NCBI RefSeq assembly: GCF_036250675.1
Contig: NZ_CP109592.1
Coordinates: forward strand, 4,836,001 to 4,900,000
Length of the DNA stretch: 64,000 bases
Direction: 5' to 3'
DNA from: Streptomyces sp. NBC_01689
Lineage (GTDB): Bacteria > Actinomycetota > Actinomycetes > Streptomycetales > Streptomycetaceae
The notes under the pieces are model-generated. The model was not told the DNA's origin. It searched no databases and saw only the letters and a program-made list of their open reading frames with translations. Shown in pieces: positions 39,914 through 48,712 of this stretch (the stretch's first letter is position 1; each line of letters begins with the position of its first letter). The position numbers were made by a program, and so were the translations under genes.

Positions 39914-40687
39914 ATGGCGCGGCACGGCGGAACGCGAGGCTGGTACGGCAAGGTCATCGGGGCGGCGCTCGGGGTGACCATGTTCGCGGCCGGTGCCGCG
40001 GTGTGGACCGCGCAGGCCGACGCCCTGGGCAGCTCCTCGCCGAAGGCGTCCGCGCCGGCCGCGCCGCGCGGCGCCGTCAGGACGGTCGCGATGACCATCG
40101 CGCACGCCTCGGACAAGGGAGCGCACGGCGTCAACATCACCGTCGACGACGGCCCCGACCCCGTATGGACGCCCCAAGTGCTCGACGTACTGCGGGAGTA
40201 CGGGGTGAAGGCGACGTTCTGCATGGTGGGGACGCAGGCGCAGGCCCACCCCGACCTCGTGAAGAAGGTGGTCGCGGCCGGGCACCGGCTGTGCGACCAC
40301 ACCGTGTCGCACGACACCACGATGGACAAGAAGTCCCCGGCCTACCGGTCGCAGCAGATACTCGACGCCGAACGCATGATCACCGAGGCGTCCGGGGGCG
40401 TACGGCCCCTGTACTACCGGGCCCCGGGCGGCGCCTTCACCCCGGACAGCCGCAAGCTCGCCGCCTCCCGGGGCATGCGGCCGCTGGGCTGGAACGTGGA
40501 CTCCAAGGACTTCGAACGGCCCGGCACGAGCGCCATCGTCGCCACCGTCCAGCAGGAACTCCCCAACGGGCCGACGCTCCTCTTCCACGACGCGGGAGGC
40601 GACCGCTCCCAGACCGTCGAGGCGCTGCGCCAGATCCTGCCCTGGCTCAAGGGGCAGGGCTACTCCTTCGGCTTCCCCGTGCGCTGA
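39914..40687 (+). CDS. polysaccharide deacetylase (NodB domain), exported
   Basis: 257 residues. An N-terminal signal/anchor (VIGAALGVTMFAAGAAVWTAQA) precedes a NodB domain. Motif 1 is NITVDDGPD (catalytic base and metal Asp), motif 2 LCDHTVSHD (metal His pair, H-x3-H form), motif 3 YRAPGGAF, motif 4 LGWNVDSKDF, motif 5 LLFHDAGGDR with the catalytic His. It should de-N-acetylate a GlcNAc polymer such as peptidoglycan or chitin at the cell surface. The ATG giving MARHGGTRGWYGK was chosen over an upstream GTG because it places the signal segment correctly. Confidence 0.9.
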   Translation: MARHGGTRGWYGKVIGAALGVTMFAAGAAVWTAQADALGSSSPKASAPAAPRGAVRTVAMTIAHASDKGAHGVNITVDDGPDPVWTPQVLDVLREYGVKATFCMVGTQAQAHPDLVKKVVAAGHRLCDHTVSHDTTMDKKSPAYRSQQILDAERMITEASGGVRPLYYRAPGGAFTPDSRKLAASRGMRPLGWNVDSKDFERPGTSAIVATVQQELPNGPTLLFHDAGGDRSQTVEALRQILPWLKGQGYSFGFPVR

Positions 40688-41012
40688 GCACCGGAACGCC
40701 GGAGCACCCGGGCACGGCCGGGCACCCAGGCACCGGAGCACCCTGCCCCGCCCGGTGCTCGCGTGCGCGGTGCGTGGGCGCGTGCGCGGTGCGCGGGCGT
40801 GGTCCGGCCTCTCCCGGTCACCACCGCAAGGCGGCGCGTCGCCGAACCCGGTTCCTTCACCGGAGTGTTGCCGTGTCACGAGGCCGCGACGGGGGTGTAC
40901 GGAAGGGACGACGGGCGTGACCTGCGCACATCAGGGCCCCTCATGGTCGACACAGAGCGGGAGCCCGGCGGACGACGCCGGCTCCCCACCGTCCCGCCGG
41001 AAGGAACCTCCC
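40688..41012. other. non-coding gap before the duplicated-domain lipoprotein gene
   Basis: About 325 bp with short GTGCGCGG/CGTGCGCGG repeats near 40755-40795. No gene, and no strong regulatory dyad, was seen. Confidence 0.5.
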
Positions 41013-41852
41013 GTGATCAACCGCCACCTGCGCAAGGCCGTCCTCGCCTCCATCGCGATCACCGCCGGGCTGCTGATGACGGCGTGCCAGAGCGGCACCG
41101 GCGCCGACGCGTCCGGCAAGAACGGAACGGGCGCCGCGGCTGTCGCGGAGAAGGTCTCGGACGCCGAGAACTCGAAGGACTCCTCGGGCTCCGGGTCCTC
41201 GGGCACCGCGAACGCGGCGAACCCGGCGAACTCCGCGCGTTCCAAGGGCGTCAGCGGCTCGTTCGAGAACGGCAAGGTCAGCTACCTCGCGCCGGGCAAG
41301 TACATCGTGTCCGCTCCGGGCAAGGGTGACCAGCAGTTCTGGGTCTCCGACGACACCGAGGTCCACGGCGCCGGCACGATCTGCGGAGACGCGGGGTCCA
41401 GGGTGGACGCGCCGTGCAAGCTGGACCAGTTGGAGGCGGCGACCAAGAAGGGTGCCGTCGGCGCCGACGTCGAGATGAGGAACGGCGTCGCGACCCTGGT
41501 GACCGAGCGGCGCGCGGCCGCCCCGCAGGGGTCCGGCACCGGCTCGCGCGAGACCGCGGTCGACGGCGTCGACAAGGGCAGGGGTGTCAGCGGCACCTGG
41601 TTCGGCAACGTCTCCCTGCTGGCCCCCGGCAAGTTCACGGTCTCCGGCCTGAAGGGCGTCGAGCAGCAGTTCTTCGTCGCCGAGGACACCGACATCCGCG
41701 GCTACGACGACATCTGCGGCGACGCGGGCACGGCGGGCCGGGACGGCACCAAGTGCACTGAGCAGCAGCTGGAGACGGCGGCCAGGAAGGGCTTCGGCGC
41801 CGAGGTCGTCATCAGCAACGGCATCGCGACCAGCATCCGCGACGACCACTGA
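41013..41852 (+). CDS. lipoprotein with tandemly duplicated domain
   Basis: 279 residues from GTG (MINRHLRKAVLASIA), with AAGGAA upstream. The lipobox LLMTAC is at about residues 21-26. After a Ser/Ala/Asn-rich linker come two copies of a ~90-residue domain: GVSGSFENGKVSYLAPGKYIVS...ICGDAGS...GADVEMRNGVATLV and GVSGTWFGNVSLLAPGKFTVS...ICGDAGT...GAEVVISNGIATSI. Each copy has two cysteines, likely one disulfide. Not a recognised enzyme; probably an extracytoplasmic binding protein. Confidence 0.8.
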   Translation: MINRHLRKAVLASIAITAGLLMTACQSGTGADASGKNGTGAAAVAEKVSDAENSKDSSGSGSSGTANAANPANSARSKGVSGSFENGKVSYLAPGKYIVSAPGKGDQQFWVSDDTEVHGAGTICGDAGSRVDAPCKLDQLEAATKKGAVGADVEMRNGVATLVTERRAAAPQGSGTGSRETAVDGVDKGRGVSGTWFGNVSLLAPGKFTVSGLKGVEQQFFVAEDTDIRGYDDICGDAGTAGRDGTKCTEQQLETAARKGFGAEVVISNGIATSIRDDH

Positions 41853-41854
41853 CC

Positions 41855-41906
41855 CCCACCGGACACGGGCCGCGGCGGCAGCCGGCCGCCGGTCCGTCGG
41901 TGGGAT
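41855..41906 (+). terminator. possible terminator of the lipoprotein gene
   Basis: CCCACCG...GAC pairs imperfectly with GTCCG...CGGTGGG around an inner GC-rich stem. It lies just after the stop at 41852. The bulges make it a weaker call. Confidence 0.4.
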
Positions 41907-42027
41907 GGACCGGGCCCGTCGACCGGCACGGTTGATCCCGGCGTGGTCGCCGCGCGGCCGGGTGAGGTCTTACGGAGCGGTGACATGCCGGGCGCGGCGC
42001 TGCGCGGGCGCGGATCGGGGGCCTAGC

Positions 42028-43032
42028 GTGCGCGACATGCGTGTACTGGTCACCGGCGGTGCCGGGTTCATCGGGTCCCATGTCGTCGAGGCGCTGGCGC
42101 GAAGCGGTCACGAACCCGTCGTGTTCGACCTGGACGACGGCCTGGACGTGCGCGACCCCGGCGCGGTGGCGGCCGCGCTGCCGGGGGTGGACGCCGTGTG
42201 CCACCAGGCGGCCATGGTCGGACTGGGAACGGGGTTCGGCGACGCGGTCGAGTACGTGTCGCGCAACGACCTCGGTACGGCGGTCCTGCTGACCGCCATG
42301 GCGGAGGCCGGGGTGCGGCGGCTCGTGCTCGCCGGGTCGATGGTGGTGTACGGGGAGGGGCGGTACGCGTGCGAGTGGCACGGGGTGGTGCGGCCGGGTC
42401 CCCGGACCGTGGCCGACCTGGACGCGGGACGGTTCGAACCCCGGTGTCCGCGGTGCGGTGAGGAACTGGCCCCCGGCCTCGTCGGCGAGGACGCGCCGGC
42501 CGACCCCCGCAACGTGTACGCGACGACCAAGCTCGCCCAGGAGCACCTGGCCGCCGCCTGGGCCCGGGCCACCGGCGGCTCGGCGGTGTCGTTGCGCTAC
42601 CACAACGTGTACGGGCCCGGGATGCCCCGCGACACCCCGTACGCGGGTGTCGCCTCCTTCTTCCGGTCGGCCCTCGCGCACGGCCGGGCACCACGCGTCT
42701 TCGAGGACGGACGGCAGCGGCGGGACTTCGTGCACGTACGGGACGTGGCGGCGGCGAACGTGGCCGCGCTCACGGCCGCACCCCGGGACGGCGCGCTGAC
42801 CGCCTACAACACCGGCAGCGGGGAGCCGCACACGGTCGGGGCGATGGCGCGGGCGCTGGCCGCCGCGTACGGCGGACCCGAACCCGTGGTGACCGGCGAG
42901 TACCGCCTCGGCGACGTACGCCACATCACCGCCGACTCCTCGCGGCTCCGGGCCGAACTGGGCTGGAAGGCCGAGGTCGGGTTCGAGGAGGGGATGCGGG
43001 AGTTCGCCACGGCGCGGCTCCGCGGGGAGTGA
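42028..43032 (+). CDS. NAD-dependent sugar-nucleotide epimerase/dehydratase
   Basis: 334-residue extended short-chain dehydrogenase. The Rossmann motif VTGGAGFIGSH is near residues 7-17, catalytic Ser/Tyr/Lys fall in LAGSMVVYGEG and NVYATTKLAQ, and YNTGSGEPHTVGAMARAL is the substrate-domain helix. An insertion YACEWHG...RCPRCGEEL carries a CxxC pair and further Cys, as in a sub-family with a small zinc-ribbon-like insert. Probably acts on a UDP- or GDP-sugar for glycan synthesis. GTG at 42028 has GGGGG 6 nt upstream; ATG at 42037 is an alternative. Confidence 0.87.
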   Translation: MRDMRVLVTGGAGFIGSHVVEALARSGHEPVVFDLDDGLDVRDPGAVAAALPGVDAVCHQAAMVGLGTGFGDAVEYVSRNDLGTAVLLTAMAEAGVRRLVLAGSMVVYGEGRYACEWHGVVRPGPRTVADLDAGRFEPRCPRCGEELAPGLVGEDAPADPRNVYATTKLAQEHLAAAWARATGGSAVSLRYHNVYGPGMPRDTPYAGVASFFRSALAHGRAPRVFEDGRQRRDFVHVRDVAAANVAALTAAPRDGALTAYNTGSGEPHTVGAMARALAAAYGGPEPVVTGEYRLGDVRHITADSSRLRAELGWKAEVGFEEGMREFATARLRGE

Positions 43033-43208
43033 CGCTCCCTCCGCCTCGCTGCGCGGCTCGCGCCTGCGCATCTCCTGCGCGCCCTCCCCCCGTACGGCTC
43101 GTGGCCGAGGCCGGGGTGCCCCCGGACCACCGTGCCCGGACCGGCGAACGCGGGTCCGGGCACGGAGCGGGTACGAGGACGGGTGGGCGGGGGCGGGCGG
43201 CGCCGGGT

Positions 43209-43229
43209 CGTACGGCTTCGAGCCGTACG
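43209..43229. terminator. terminator between convergent epimerase and chitinase genes
   Basis: CGTACGGCT-TCG-AGCCGTACG, a perfect 9-bp stem with a 3-nt loop, 8 bp from the chitinase stop. Confidence 0.8.
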
Positions 43230-43236
43230 GGGGGCG

Positions 43237-44307
43237 TCAGTGGGCGCCGCGCGTGAACCGCTCGAAGACGTGGCTGAAGTGCCAGGTGTCCTGGGCGATC
43301 CCGGAGCAGGCGTTGGCGCCCGCGGTGCCCACGCAGCCGCCGTTGTCGCGCTGGAGGGCCCAGAAGGAGAGGGTGTTGAGGCCCCTCGCGGCGGCCCACT
43401 TCTCGACCGTCACGGCGTCCTGCGTGGTGAAGGTCTCCTCGGGGCCGTAGTCGTCGATGCCGGGCATCACGGTGACGCCGATCGTGCTCCACAGCTTCGC
43501 CGTGGACTTCTCCGGGTGCAGCGCGGCCAGTTGACCGTGCAGGCCGGTCACGGCGCTCTTCGTGTCGGCCGCCATGTCGTGAGTGGCGCCGTCCCAGTAG
43601 TCGAAGGCCATGATGTTGACGACGTCCACGCGCGCCCCGTTGTCGACGGCGTTGCGCAGCAGGGCCACCCCGCTGGGCGCGAGACCGTTGGCGAAGGTGG
43701 GCAGCGTGTACGAGAACTGCACGTGGTGACGGGTGCGTTCGGCCCAGCGCTGGACCTCGGCGATCGCCTTGTTCCGGCGGTCGACCCCGGCGGTGTTGTT
43801 GATGGAGTCGGCCTCGATGTCGAGGTCGATCCGCGTGACGCCGTACGTCGTGACGAGACTCTCGTACACCTTGGCGATGGCGTCGACGCTGGTGCAGCTG
43901 TCGGCGAGTTCGGTGCCGGTGGTGTCGGCGCTGTAGCCGCCGAAGGACGGGATGACGTTGCCGCCGCGCGCCTGGATGCGGGCGATGTCCGCGCCGAAGG
44001 TGGCCTTGCCGATCGGCTGGGTGGTGGCGCCGTTCCAGTACGCGGTGCACGAGCCCGGCGCGTCCGTCTGGAGGAAGGCCATCGTGAGGTACTTGTTGCC
44101 CGACGCGGCGGCGAGCGCGGCCGGGCTCTCGCCGGTCCACGCCTCGAAGTACGGCGCCGCCACGTGGGCGGGGAGCGGCTTCGGGGCGTGCCGGGGGGCC
44201 GGCGTCGCGGCCAGCGCGCCGCCTCCGCCGAGGGCGACGAGCCCGGCCGAGAGGGCGGTCACGGTCAGGCAGGACAGCAAGGTACGAAGCGGACGAGGTC
44301 GTCTCAT
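43237..44307 (-). CDS. secreted GH18 chitinase-like hydrolase
   Basis: 356 residues. The signal peptide ends near ALAATPAP. One GH18 TIM-barrel domain follows: YFEAWTGESPAAL, KYLTMAFLQT, GGNVIPSFGGYSADTTGTELA, then the catalytic strand VTRIDLDIEADS with E165 as proton donor, DVVNIMAFDYWDG and a late W in FWALQRDNGGC. No carbohydrate-binding module is attached. It resembles ChiC/chitinase-like single-domain enzymes. ATG at 44307 was chosen because GGGAG lies 6 nt upstream; ATG at 44319 lacks one. Upstream direct repeats match the Streptomyces chitinase/DasR operator pattern. Confidence 0.9.
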   Translation of the reverse strand: MRRPRPLRTLLSCLTVTALSAGLVALGGGGALAATPAPRHAPKPLPAHVAAPYFEAWTGESPAALAAASGNKYLTMAFLQTDAPGSCTAYWNGATTQPIGKATFGADIARIQARGGNVIPSFGGYSADTTGTELADSCTSVDAIAKVYESLVTTYGVTRIDLDIEADSINNTAGVDRRNKAIAEVQRWAERTRHHVQFSYTLPTFANGLAPSGVALLRNAVDNGARVDVVNIMAFDYWDGATHDMAADTKSAVTGLHGQLAALHPEKSTAKLWSTIGVTVMPGIDDYGPEETFTTQDAVTVEKWAAARGLNTLSFWALQRDNGGCVGTAGANACSGIAQDTWHFSHVFERFTRGAH

Positions 44308-44398
44308 TGACGCTCCCATGGTGGGGAAGAGCAGGCGGGCACGGCGGACGGGCATCACCGCGGGAGCCCTGCCGGGCCGACTGCGCACCGGAGGGCTT

Positions 44399-44443
44399 CC
44401 GCTGGACCAGGGGCGAACAGCGACCATCGTTGGACTAGACCAA
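44399..44443. promoter_or_regulatory. chitinase-type direct repeats / DasR-like operator
   Basis: On the minus strand, TTGGTCTAGTCCAA (44430-44443) differs at one core position from the DasR operator core TGGTCTAGACCA. TGGTCCAGCGGA (44399-44410) is a second, looser direct copy of the 12-bp chitinase promoter element. They lie 92-136 bp upstream of the chitinase start. Confidence 0.7.
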
Positions 44444-44630
44444 TCGACTGTCAAGGTTCTTTACGGTGAACTGACCCGAACAACACCGGCGTTGCCACGA
44501 ATCGCCGGTCCCGCGGCGGTTTCCCCGGCCCCCCTCGGACGGACAACCGCCGGGGGGCCGCCGGGTACGGACACGCCTCCACGAGAACGCCCCTCCCGCA
44601 GGGGTGGGCGGCTCCACCACAGTGGTCCGC

Positions 44631-45377
44631 TCAGGCGGGCAGCTCCATGAGGGCGACCGGTACCGAGGTCGGGCGGGGCGAGCCGCCGGCCGGTTCCACC
44701 GTGATGCCCACCGCGGAGGCCCCCCGGGGTGAACCGTCCAGCAGTACGGCCTGAGTGACCCGGCCGGCGTCCATCAGCCCCGCCGGCCGCATGGCCCCGG
44801 AGTCGTCGAACCACAGCTGGTAGACCTTGCCGCGGGGGGGCACCGCCATCCCGGAGGCCACGAAGGCCACCTGGCCGCGGCTCCTGGAGACGAGAAGCGT
44901 GCCGGTCGCCCCGCCCGCGAGGCGTACGTGGCGGGATGCCGCGTCGGGGGCCGAGAGGACCGCCGCGAGGTCGTCCGCCCGCTGCCGGGACGCGCTCGCC
45001 CGCCGGCCCGCGTCGTCGGCCCTGGTGTGCTGCCAGACCGTGGTGCCGGCGAGTCCGGCGGCCACCGCGACGCACGCCGCCAGCGCCAGGCGTCCGAGCC
45101 GCCGGGTGAGCGCACGGGACGGAGCGGGCGGACGGACCCGCGGGACGTCCTGCCGGACGGCGGAGACACGGTCCAGGACCCGCGCCTTCATCGCGGGGTG
45201 CGGCGGGGCCGAGACCGCCAGCCCCATCCTGACCGCGGCGGCGGCCAGTTCGGCCACCTCCTCGGCGCAGGCCGCGCACGCGGCGAGGTGCTCCTCGAAC
45301 TCGGCGCGCTCCTGGTCCGGGAGTGCGTGCAGGGCGTACGCACCGGTCAGGGTGTGCAGGTCGGCGGTGGTCGTCAC
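44631..45377 (-). CDS. rskA: anti-sigma factor of the RskA/ZAS type
   Basis: 248 residues. The N-terminal anti-sigma domain carries the HLAACAACAEEVAEL segment (H-x3-C-x2-C zinc motif) near residues 30-45. One membrane helix is at about residues 97-117 (LALAACVAVAAGLAGTTVW). An extracytoplasmic RskA domain follows, with GTLLVSRSRGQVAFVASGM and YQLWFDDSG. It should hold the SigK-like factor at the membrane until a signal triggers its proteolysis. The GTG start overlaps the sigma gene's stop by 4 nt, so the pair is coupled. Confidence 0.92.
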   Translation of the reverse strand: MTTTADLHTLTGAYALHALPDQERAEFEEHLAACAACAEEVAELAAAAVRMGLAVSAPPHPAMKARVLDRVSAVRQDVPRVRPPAPSRALTRRLGRLALAACVAVAAGLAGTTVWQHTRADDAGRRASASRQRADDLAAVLSAPDAASRHVRLAGGATGTLLVSRSRGQVAFVASGMAVPPRGKVYQLWFDDSGAMRPAGLMDAGRVTQAVLLDGSPRGASAVGITVEPAGGSPRPTSVPVALMELPA

Positions 45378-45958
45378 GCGCTCACTCCCAGGCAGTCACG
45401 CAGTCGGATGAGACCGTCACGCAGACGGGTCTTGACCGTCCCCAGCGGCACGGACAGTCGGGCGGCCACCTCGCGGTAGGTCAGTCCCTGGTAGTAGGCC
45501 AGCGTCACGGACTGGCGCTGCAGCTCCGTGAGCGTGCGCAGACAGCGGCGTACCTGCTCGCGTTCGAGCCGGATCTCGACCTGCTCGGTCACCTCGTCGT
45601 ACTCGGGCAGCCGGTCGAGCAGCGCCGCCCGGTGATCCCGGGCGGCCGTGGCCTCGGCGAAGCGGACCCGGTCCACCGCGCGCCGATGGGCCAGCGTGAG
45701 CACCCAGTTGATGGCCGAGCCGCGCGCGGCCTCGAAACGGGGCGCGGTGCGCCACACCTCGACCAGCACGTCCTGGGTGACCTCCTCGGACTGGGCCGGG
45801 TCCCGCAGCACCGCGCGCACCACGCCGAGCACCGGGCCGGCGACGGCGTCGTAGAGTCCGGTGAAGGCCTGCTCGTCGCCACAGGCCACGGACCGCATCA
45901 GCGCTTCGAGGTCGGGACGCCGGGCCGGGTCGCTCCCGATGTACACGGCTTCTTTCAC
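45374..45958 (-). CDS. sigK: ECF sigma factor (SigK-like)
   Basis: 194 residues. Region 2 includes DEQAFTGLYDAVAGPVLGVVRAVLRD and the promoter-melting segment SEEVTQDVLVEVWRTAPRFEAARGSAINWVLTLAHRRAVDRVR. Region 4 is EREQVRRCLRTLTELQRQSVTLAYYQGLTYREVAARLSVPLGTVKTRLRDGL. It matches the SigK group, which in mycobacteria is controlled by RskA and transcribes fasciclin-type genes. AAGGATGG precedes the GTG start. The downstream gene is rskA and the upstream gene encodes a fasciclin lipoprotein, as expected. Confidence 0.93.
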   Translation of the reverse strand: MKEAVYIGSDPARRPDLEALMRSVACGDEQAFTGLYDAVAGPVLGVVRAVLRDPAQSEEVTQDVLVEVWRTAPRFEAARGSAINWVLTLAHRRAVDRVRFAEATAARDHRAALLDRLPEYDEVTEQVEIRLEREQVRRCLRTLTELQRQSVTLAYYQGLTYREVAARLSVPLGTVKTRLRDGLIRLRDCLGVSA

Positions 45959-46106
45959 TTGGCCATCCTTCGGAACGCGCGGGAACGCGGGTGGCGGGCG
46001 GGTGGCCGGACCGGGGTCCGGCCACCCTCCCCGCTCCTCCCCGTCACGGGAGTCGTGGTGCGGCGCCGGGTGCTGACGTCAGCTCCTCGGCGCCGGCACT
46101 CCGGCG

Positions 46107-46769
46107 TCAGCTCTTCGGCATCAGCACGGTGTCGACGATGTACACGTTGGCGTTGGCGGTCTTGACGTTGCCGCAGACGACCTTGGAGGCGTCGTTGACC
46201 TTGTACGACTCGCCGGAGCCCGCGGTCTTCAGCTCTGACTTCTCCAGCGTGGGGTAGGAGCCGCTCTCCAGGTCCTTGGGAGCGAGCTTCTGGCCCACGA
46301 CGTGGTACGTGAGGATCTTCGTCAGCTGCGCCTTGTCGGCCAGGACCTTGTCCAGCGTGGCCTTCGGGATCTTCGCGAAGGCGTCGTTGGTCGGCGCGAA
46401 CACCGTGATGTTCTGGGCGGTGTTGAGCGTGTCGACCAGACCGGCCTTCTTCACCGCGGTGACCAGCGTGGACAGGGCCGGGTTGTTGGACGCGGCGGTC
46501 GCCACCGGGTCCTTGGCCATGCCGTCGAAGGAGCCCGCGCCGTTCTTCGGCACCGTGGCACAGCCCGGCCCGAAGGGCTGGTCGCCGCCGGTCATGTCGC
46601 CGGAGCCGGTGGTGGCGCTGTCGGTCGCGGTGTCGCTCGCGGTGGACGAGGACTTCGCGTTGTCGGAGGAGGCGCTGTCCTTGCCGTTGTCCGAGCAGGC
46701 GCTCAGAGCGAGGGGCAGAACGGCGGCCGCGGCGACGGTGAGGGCGGTACGGCGGAAACGGGTGTTCAT
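46107..46769 (-). CDS. fasciclin-domain lipoprotein
   Basis: 220 residues. The lipobox LALSAC is at about residues 20-25, followed by a Ser/Thr/Asp-rich linker and a FAS1 domain. Signatures are NPALSTLVTAVKKAGLVDTLN, ITVFAPTNDAFAKIP (H1 region), LTKILTYHVVGQKL and the H2 region NANVYIVDTVLMP. It resembles mycobacterial MPT70/MPT83, surface adhesion-type proteins of the SigK regulon. AGGAGAAC precedes the ATG. Neighbours sigK/rskA lie downstream. Confidence 0.93.
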   Translation of the reverse strand: MNTRFRRTALTVAAAAVLPLALSACSDNGKDSASSDNAKSSSTASDTATDSATTGSGDMTGGDQPFGPGCATVPKNGAGSFDGMAKDPVATAASNNPALSTLVTAVKKAGLVDTLNTAQNITVFAPTNDAFAKIPKATLDKVLADKAQLTKILTYHVVGQKLAPKDLESGSYPTLEKSELKTAGSGESYKVNDASKVVCGNVKTANANVYIVDTVLMPKS

Positions 46770-47053
46770 GGAGTTCTCCTAGGACGACGCGGCAGGGAAG
46801 CCGCGTTCGAGGGGGGAATTTCGGATGGGAATGAGGATCGGAGAGGAATGGGGAATCGGAGGGAGAGGGAAAGGAGGGGGAGCCTGGTGGGGGGGGAAGG
46901 ACGGAGGAAGAATGGAAGGAACGGAGAGGGCGGAAAGGCGGGAAGGCGGGAAGGGAGCGGAAACGGGGTGGGGGGCAAGGGCGTTCGGATGAATGGACGA
47001 CGCGTGCGCCGGGTTTCCGTACGGGCGCGCTGGACCGCATCCGGTGGGGCCGC
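46770..47053. other. purine-rich tract upstream of the fasciclin gene
   Basis: From about 46810 to 46980 the plus strand is nearly all A and G, with runs of up to eight G and repeated GGAAGG/GAGAGGG units. No gene is present. It should also include the fasciclin promoter. Confidence 0.7.
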
Positions 47054-48712
47054 TCAGTCCACGGTCACCACCACCGAGTGCCGGCCGCCGGCGCCGTCCG
47101 GGACGGTCCGGGTCCGCAGCGCGGTCTGTACCCGGCCGGTGCCGTCGGTGGCCCGGACGGTCAGCGTGTGACCGCCCTTGGTCGCCTCCCACGGGAAGGA
47201 CCACTGCCGCCAGGTGTCGACGGTGTCCTCGGCGGCGAGACGGGCCCGCTGCCAGGGGCCGTCGTCGACCCGCACCTCCACCTCGCGGACACCGCGGTGC
47301 TGGGCCCAGGCGACCCCGGCGACCATCACCGTGCCCGCCCGCGGACGGGCGAACGGCTTGGGCGTGTCGATCCGGGACTGGGTCTTGATCGGTGCCCTGC
47401 GCGCCCAGTCCCGTTTCACCCAGTACGGGTCGTAGGCGTCGAAGGTGGTGAGCTCGATGTCCTGGATCCACTTGCACGCGGACACGTAGCCGTAGAGGCC
47501 GGGCACCACCATGCGGACCGGGAAACCGTGCTCGAAGGGGAGCGGCCGGCCGTTCATGCCGACGGCGAGCAGCGCGTCCCGGCCGTCCATCACGTCGTCG
47601 ACCGGGCTTCCGATGGTCATGCCGTCGACCGAGCGGGCGACCAGCTGATCGGCCGGACCGCCCTTCGAGGGGGGTGTCACCCCGCACTCGGCCAGCAGAT
47701 CCGCCAGCCGTACCCCGATCCAGCGCGCGTTGCCCACGTAGGGGCCGCCGACCTCGTTGGACACGCAGGTCAACGTGATGTCGCGCTCGATCAGTTCACG
47801 GCGCAGCAGGTCGTCGAAGGAGAGTGACACCGGCCGGGTCACCCCCTTGCCGTGGACGCGCAGCCGCCAGGTGGTGGCGTCGATCCTGGGCACGACCAGG
47901 GCCGTGTCGACCCGGTAGAAGTCCTCGGTCGGCGTCAGGAACGGACCGACGCCGGGAATCCGCAGCCCCGCGCGGCGGGGAACGGGGGTCGCCGGAGAGC
48001 CGGGTGCGGGCAGGATCACCTTGTCGCGGGCGGCCACCGCGTCACGGCCGCGGCTGCCGTTCAGCGACCGTCCCAGCGCTCCGGCGCCGGTGGAGGCCGC
48101 GGCGGCCGCTGTGGCGGACAGCAGGAAGCCGCGCCGGTCCCAGCCGGGTTCCCTCGGCGTGGCGGGCCCGCCGACGGTGTCGTCGGCCGCCACGGGACGG
48201 TCCCCGCCGGGCCGGTCGGCCGGCGCGGCGTCGAGATGCCCGGTCACGGACGGACGGCCGGCGAGCCAGTACAGCAGCAGACCGCCCGTCAACGCGCCCG
48301 CCACGGACGGCAGCGCGTCGGTCGCGCCCGTGGAGTCCGGACGGCTGAGCGCGGCCGCCGCGCCGACGACGCCGAACACGAGCACTCCGGCCGCGCCGGT
48401 CCGGCGGTGGGCCTTCGCGAGGAGACCGAGCAGGATCGCCAGGGCGGCGAGCGCGGCGAGAATTCCGAGTTGCAGAACGAGTTTGTCGTCCGTGCCGAAG
48501 TGGCGGATCGCCCAGTCCTTCACGGGCGTCGGTGTCCGGTCGATCGCCGCCGACCCGACGGCCACGACCGGTCCGGCCTCCGGACGTACGAACGCGGACA
48601 CCAACTCGGCGAAGGCCAGGGCCGCGTAGCCGGCGAGCAGTCCGCTCAGCGCGGCACGCGCCCGCCGCATCCACCGGATGCCGTTCCTCGACGTACTCGG
48701 TTCTTGTCTCAC
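47054..48712 (-). CDS. membrane molybdopterin-dependent oxidoreductase (sulfite-oxidase family)
   Basis: 552 residues. The N-terminal ~190 residues hold about five membrane helices. An internal twin-arginine-like stretch (DRRGFLLSATAAAAAS) follows near residue 195. The oxidoreductase molybdopterin domain starts at RIPGVGPFLTPTEDFYRVD and has the Mo-ligand cysteine in ITLTCVSNEVGG. VPGLYGYVSACKWIQDIEL and a C-terminal Ig-like dimer domain (GVREVEVRVDDGPWQRARL) complete the family pattern. GTG at 48712 is used; an ATG at 48670 is an alternative. It precedes the fasciclin and sigK genes on the same strand. The electron donor is unknown. Confidence 0.88.
   Translation of the reverse strand: MRQEPSTSRNGIRWMRRARAALSGLLAGYAALAFAELVSAFVRPEAGPVVAVGSAAIDRTPTPVKDWAIRHFGTDDKLVLQLGILAALAALAILLGLLAKAHRRTGAAGVLVFGVVGAAAALSRPDSTGATDALPSVAGALTGGLLLYWLAGRPSVTGHLDAAPADRPGGDRPVAADDTVGGPATPREPGWDRRGFLLSATAAAAASTGAGALGRSLNGSRGRDAVAARDKVILPAPGSPATPVPRRAGLRIPGVGPFLTPTEDFYRVDTALVVPRIDATTWRLRVHGKGVTRPVSLSFDDLLRRELIERDITLTCVSNEVGGPYVGNARWIGVRLADLLAECGVTPPSKGGPADQLVARSVDGMTIGSPVDDVMDGRDALLAVGMNGRPLPFEHGFPVRMVVPGLYGYVSACKWIQDIELTTFDAYDPYWVKRDWARRAPIKTQSRIDTPKPFARPRAGTVMVAGVAWAQHRGVREVEVRVDDGPWQRARLAAEDTVDTWRQWSFPWEATKGGHTLTVRATDGTGRVQTALRTRTVPDGAGGRHSVVVTVD

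Noticed and set aside
43447..43900. Possible second enzyme frame within the chitinase
   Set aside because: No start signal or family match; GH18 evidence covers the region.
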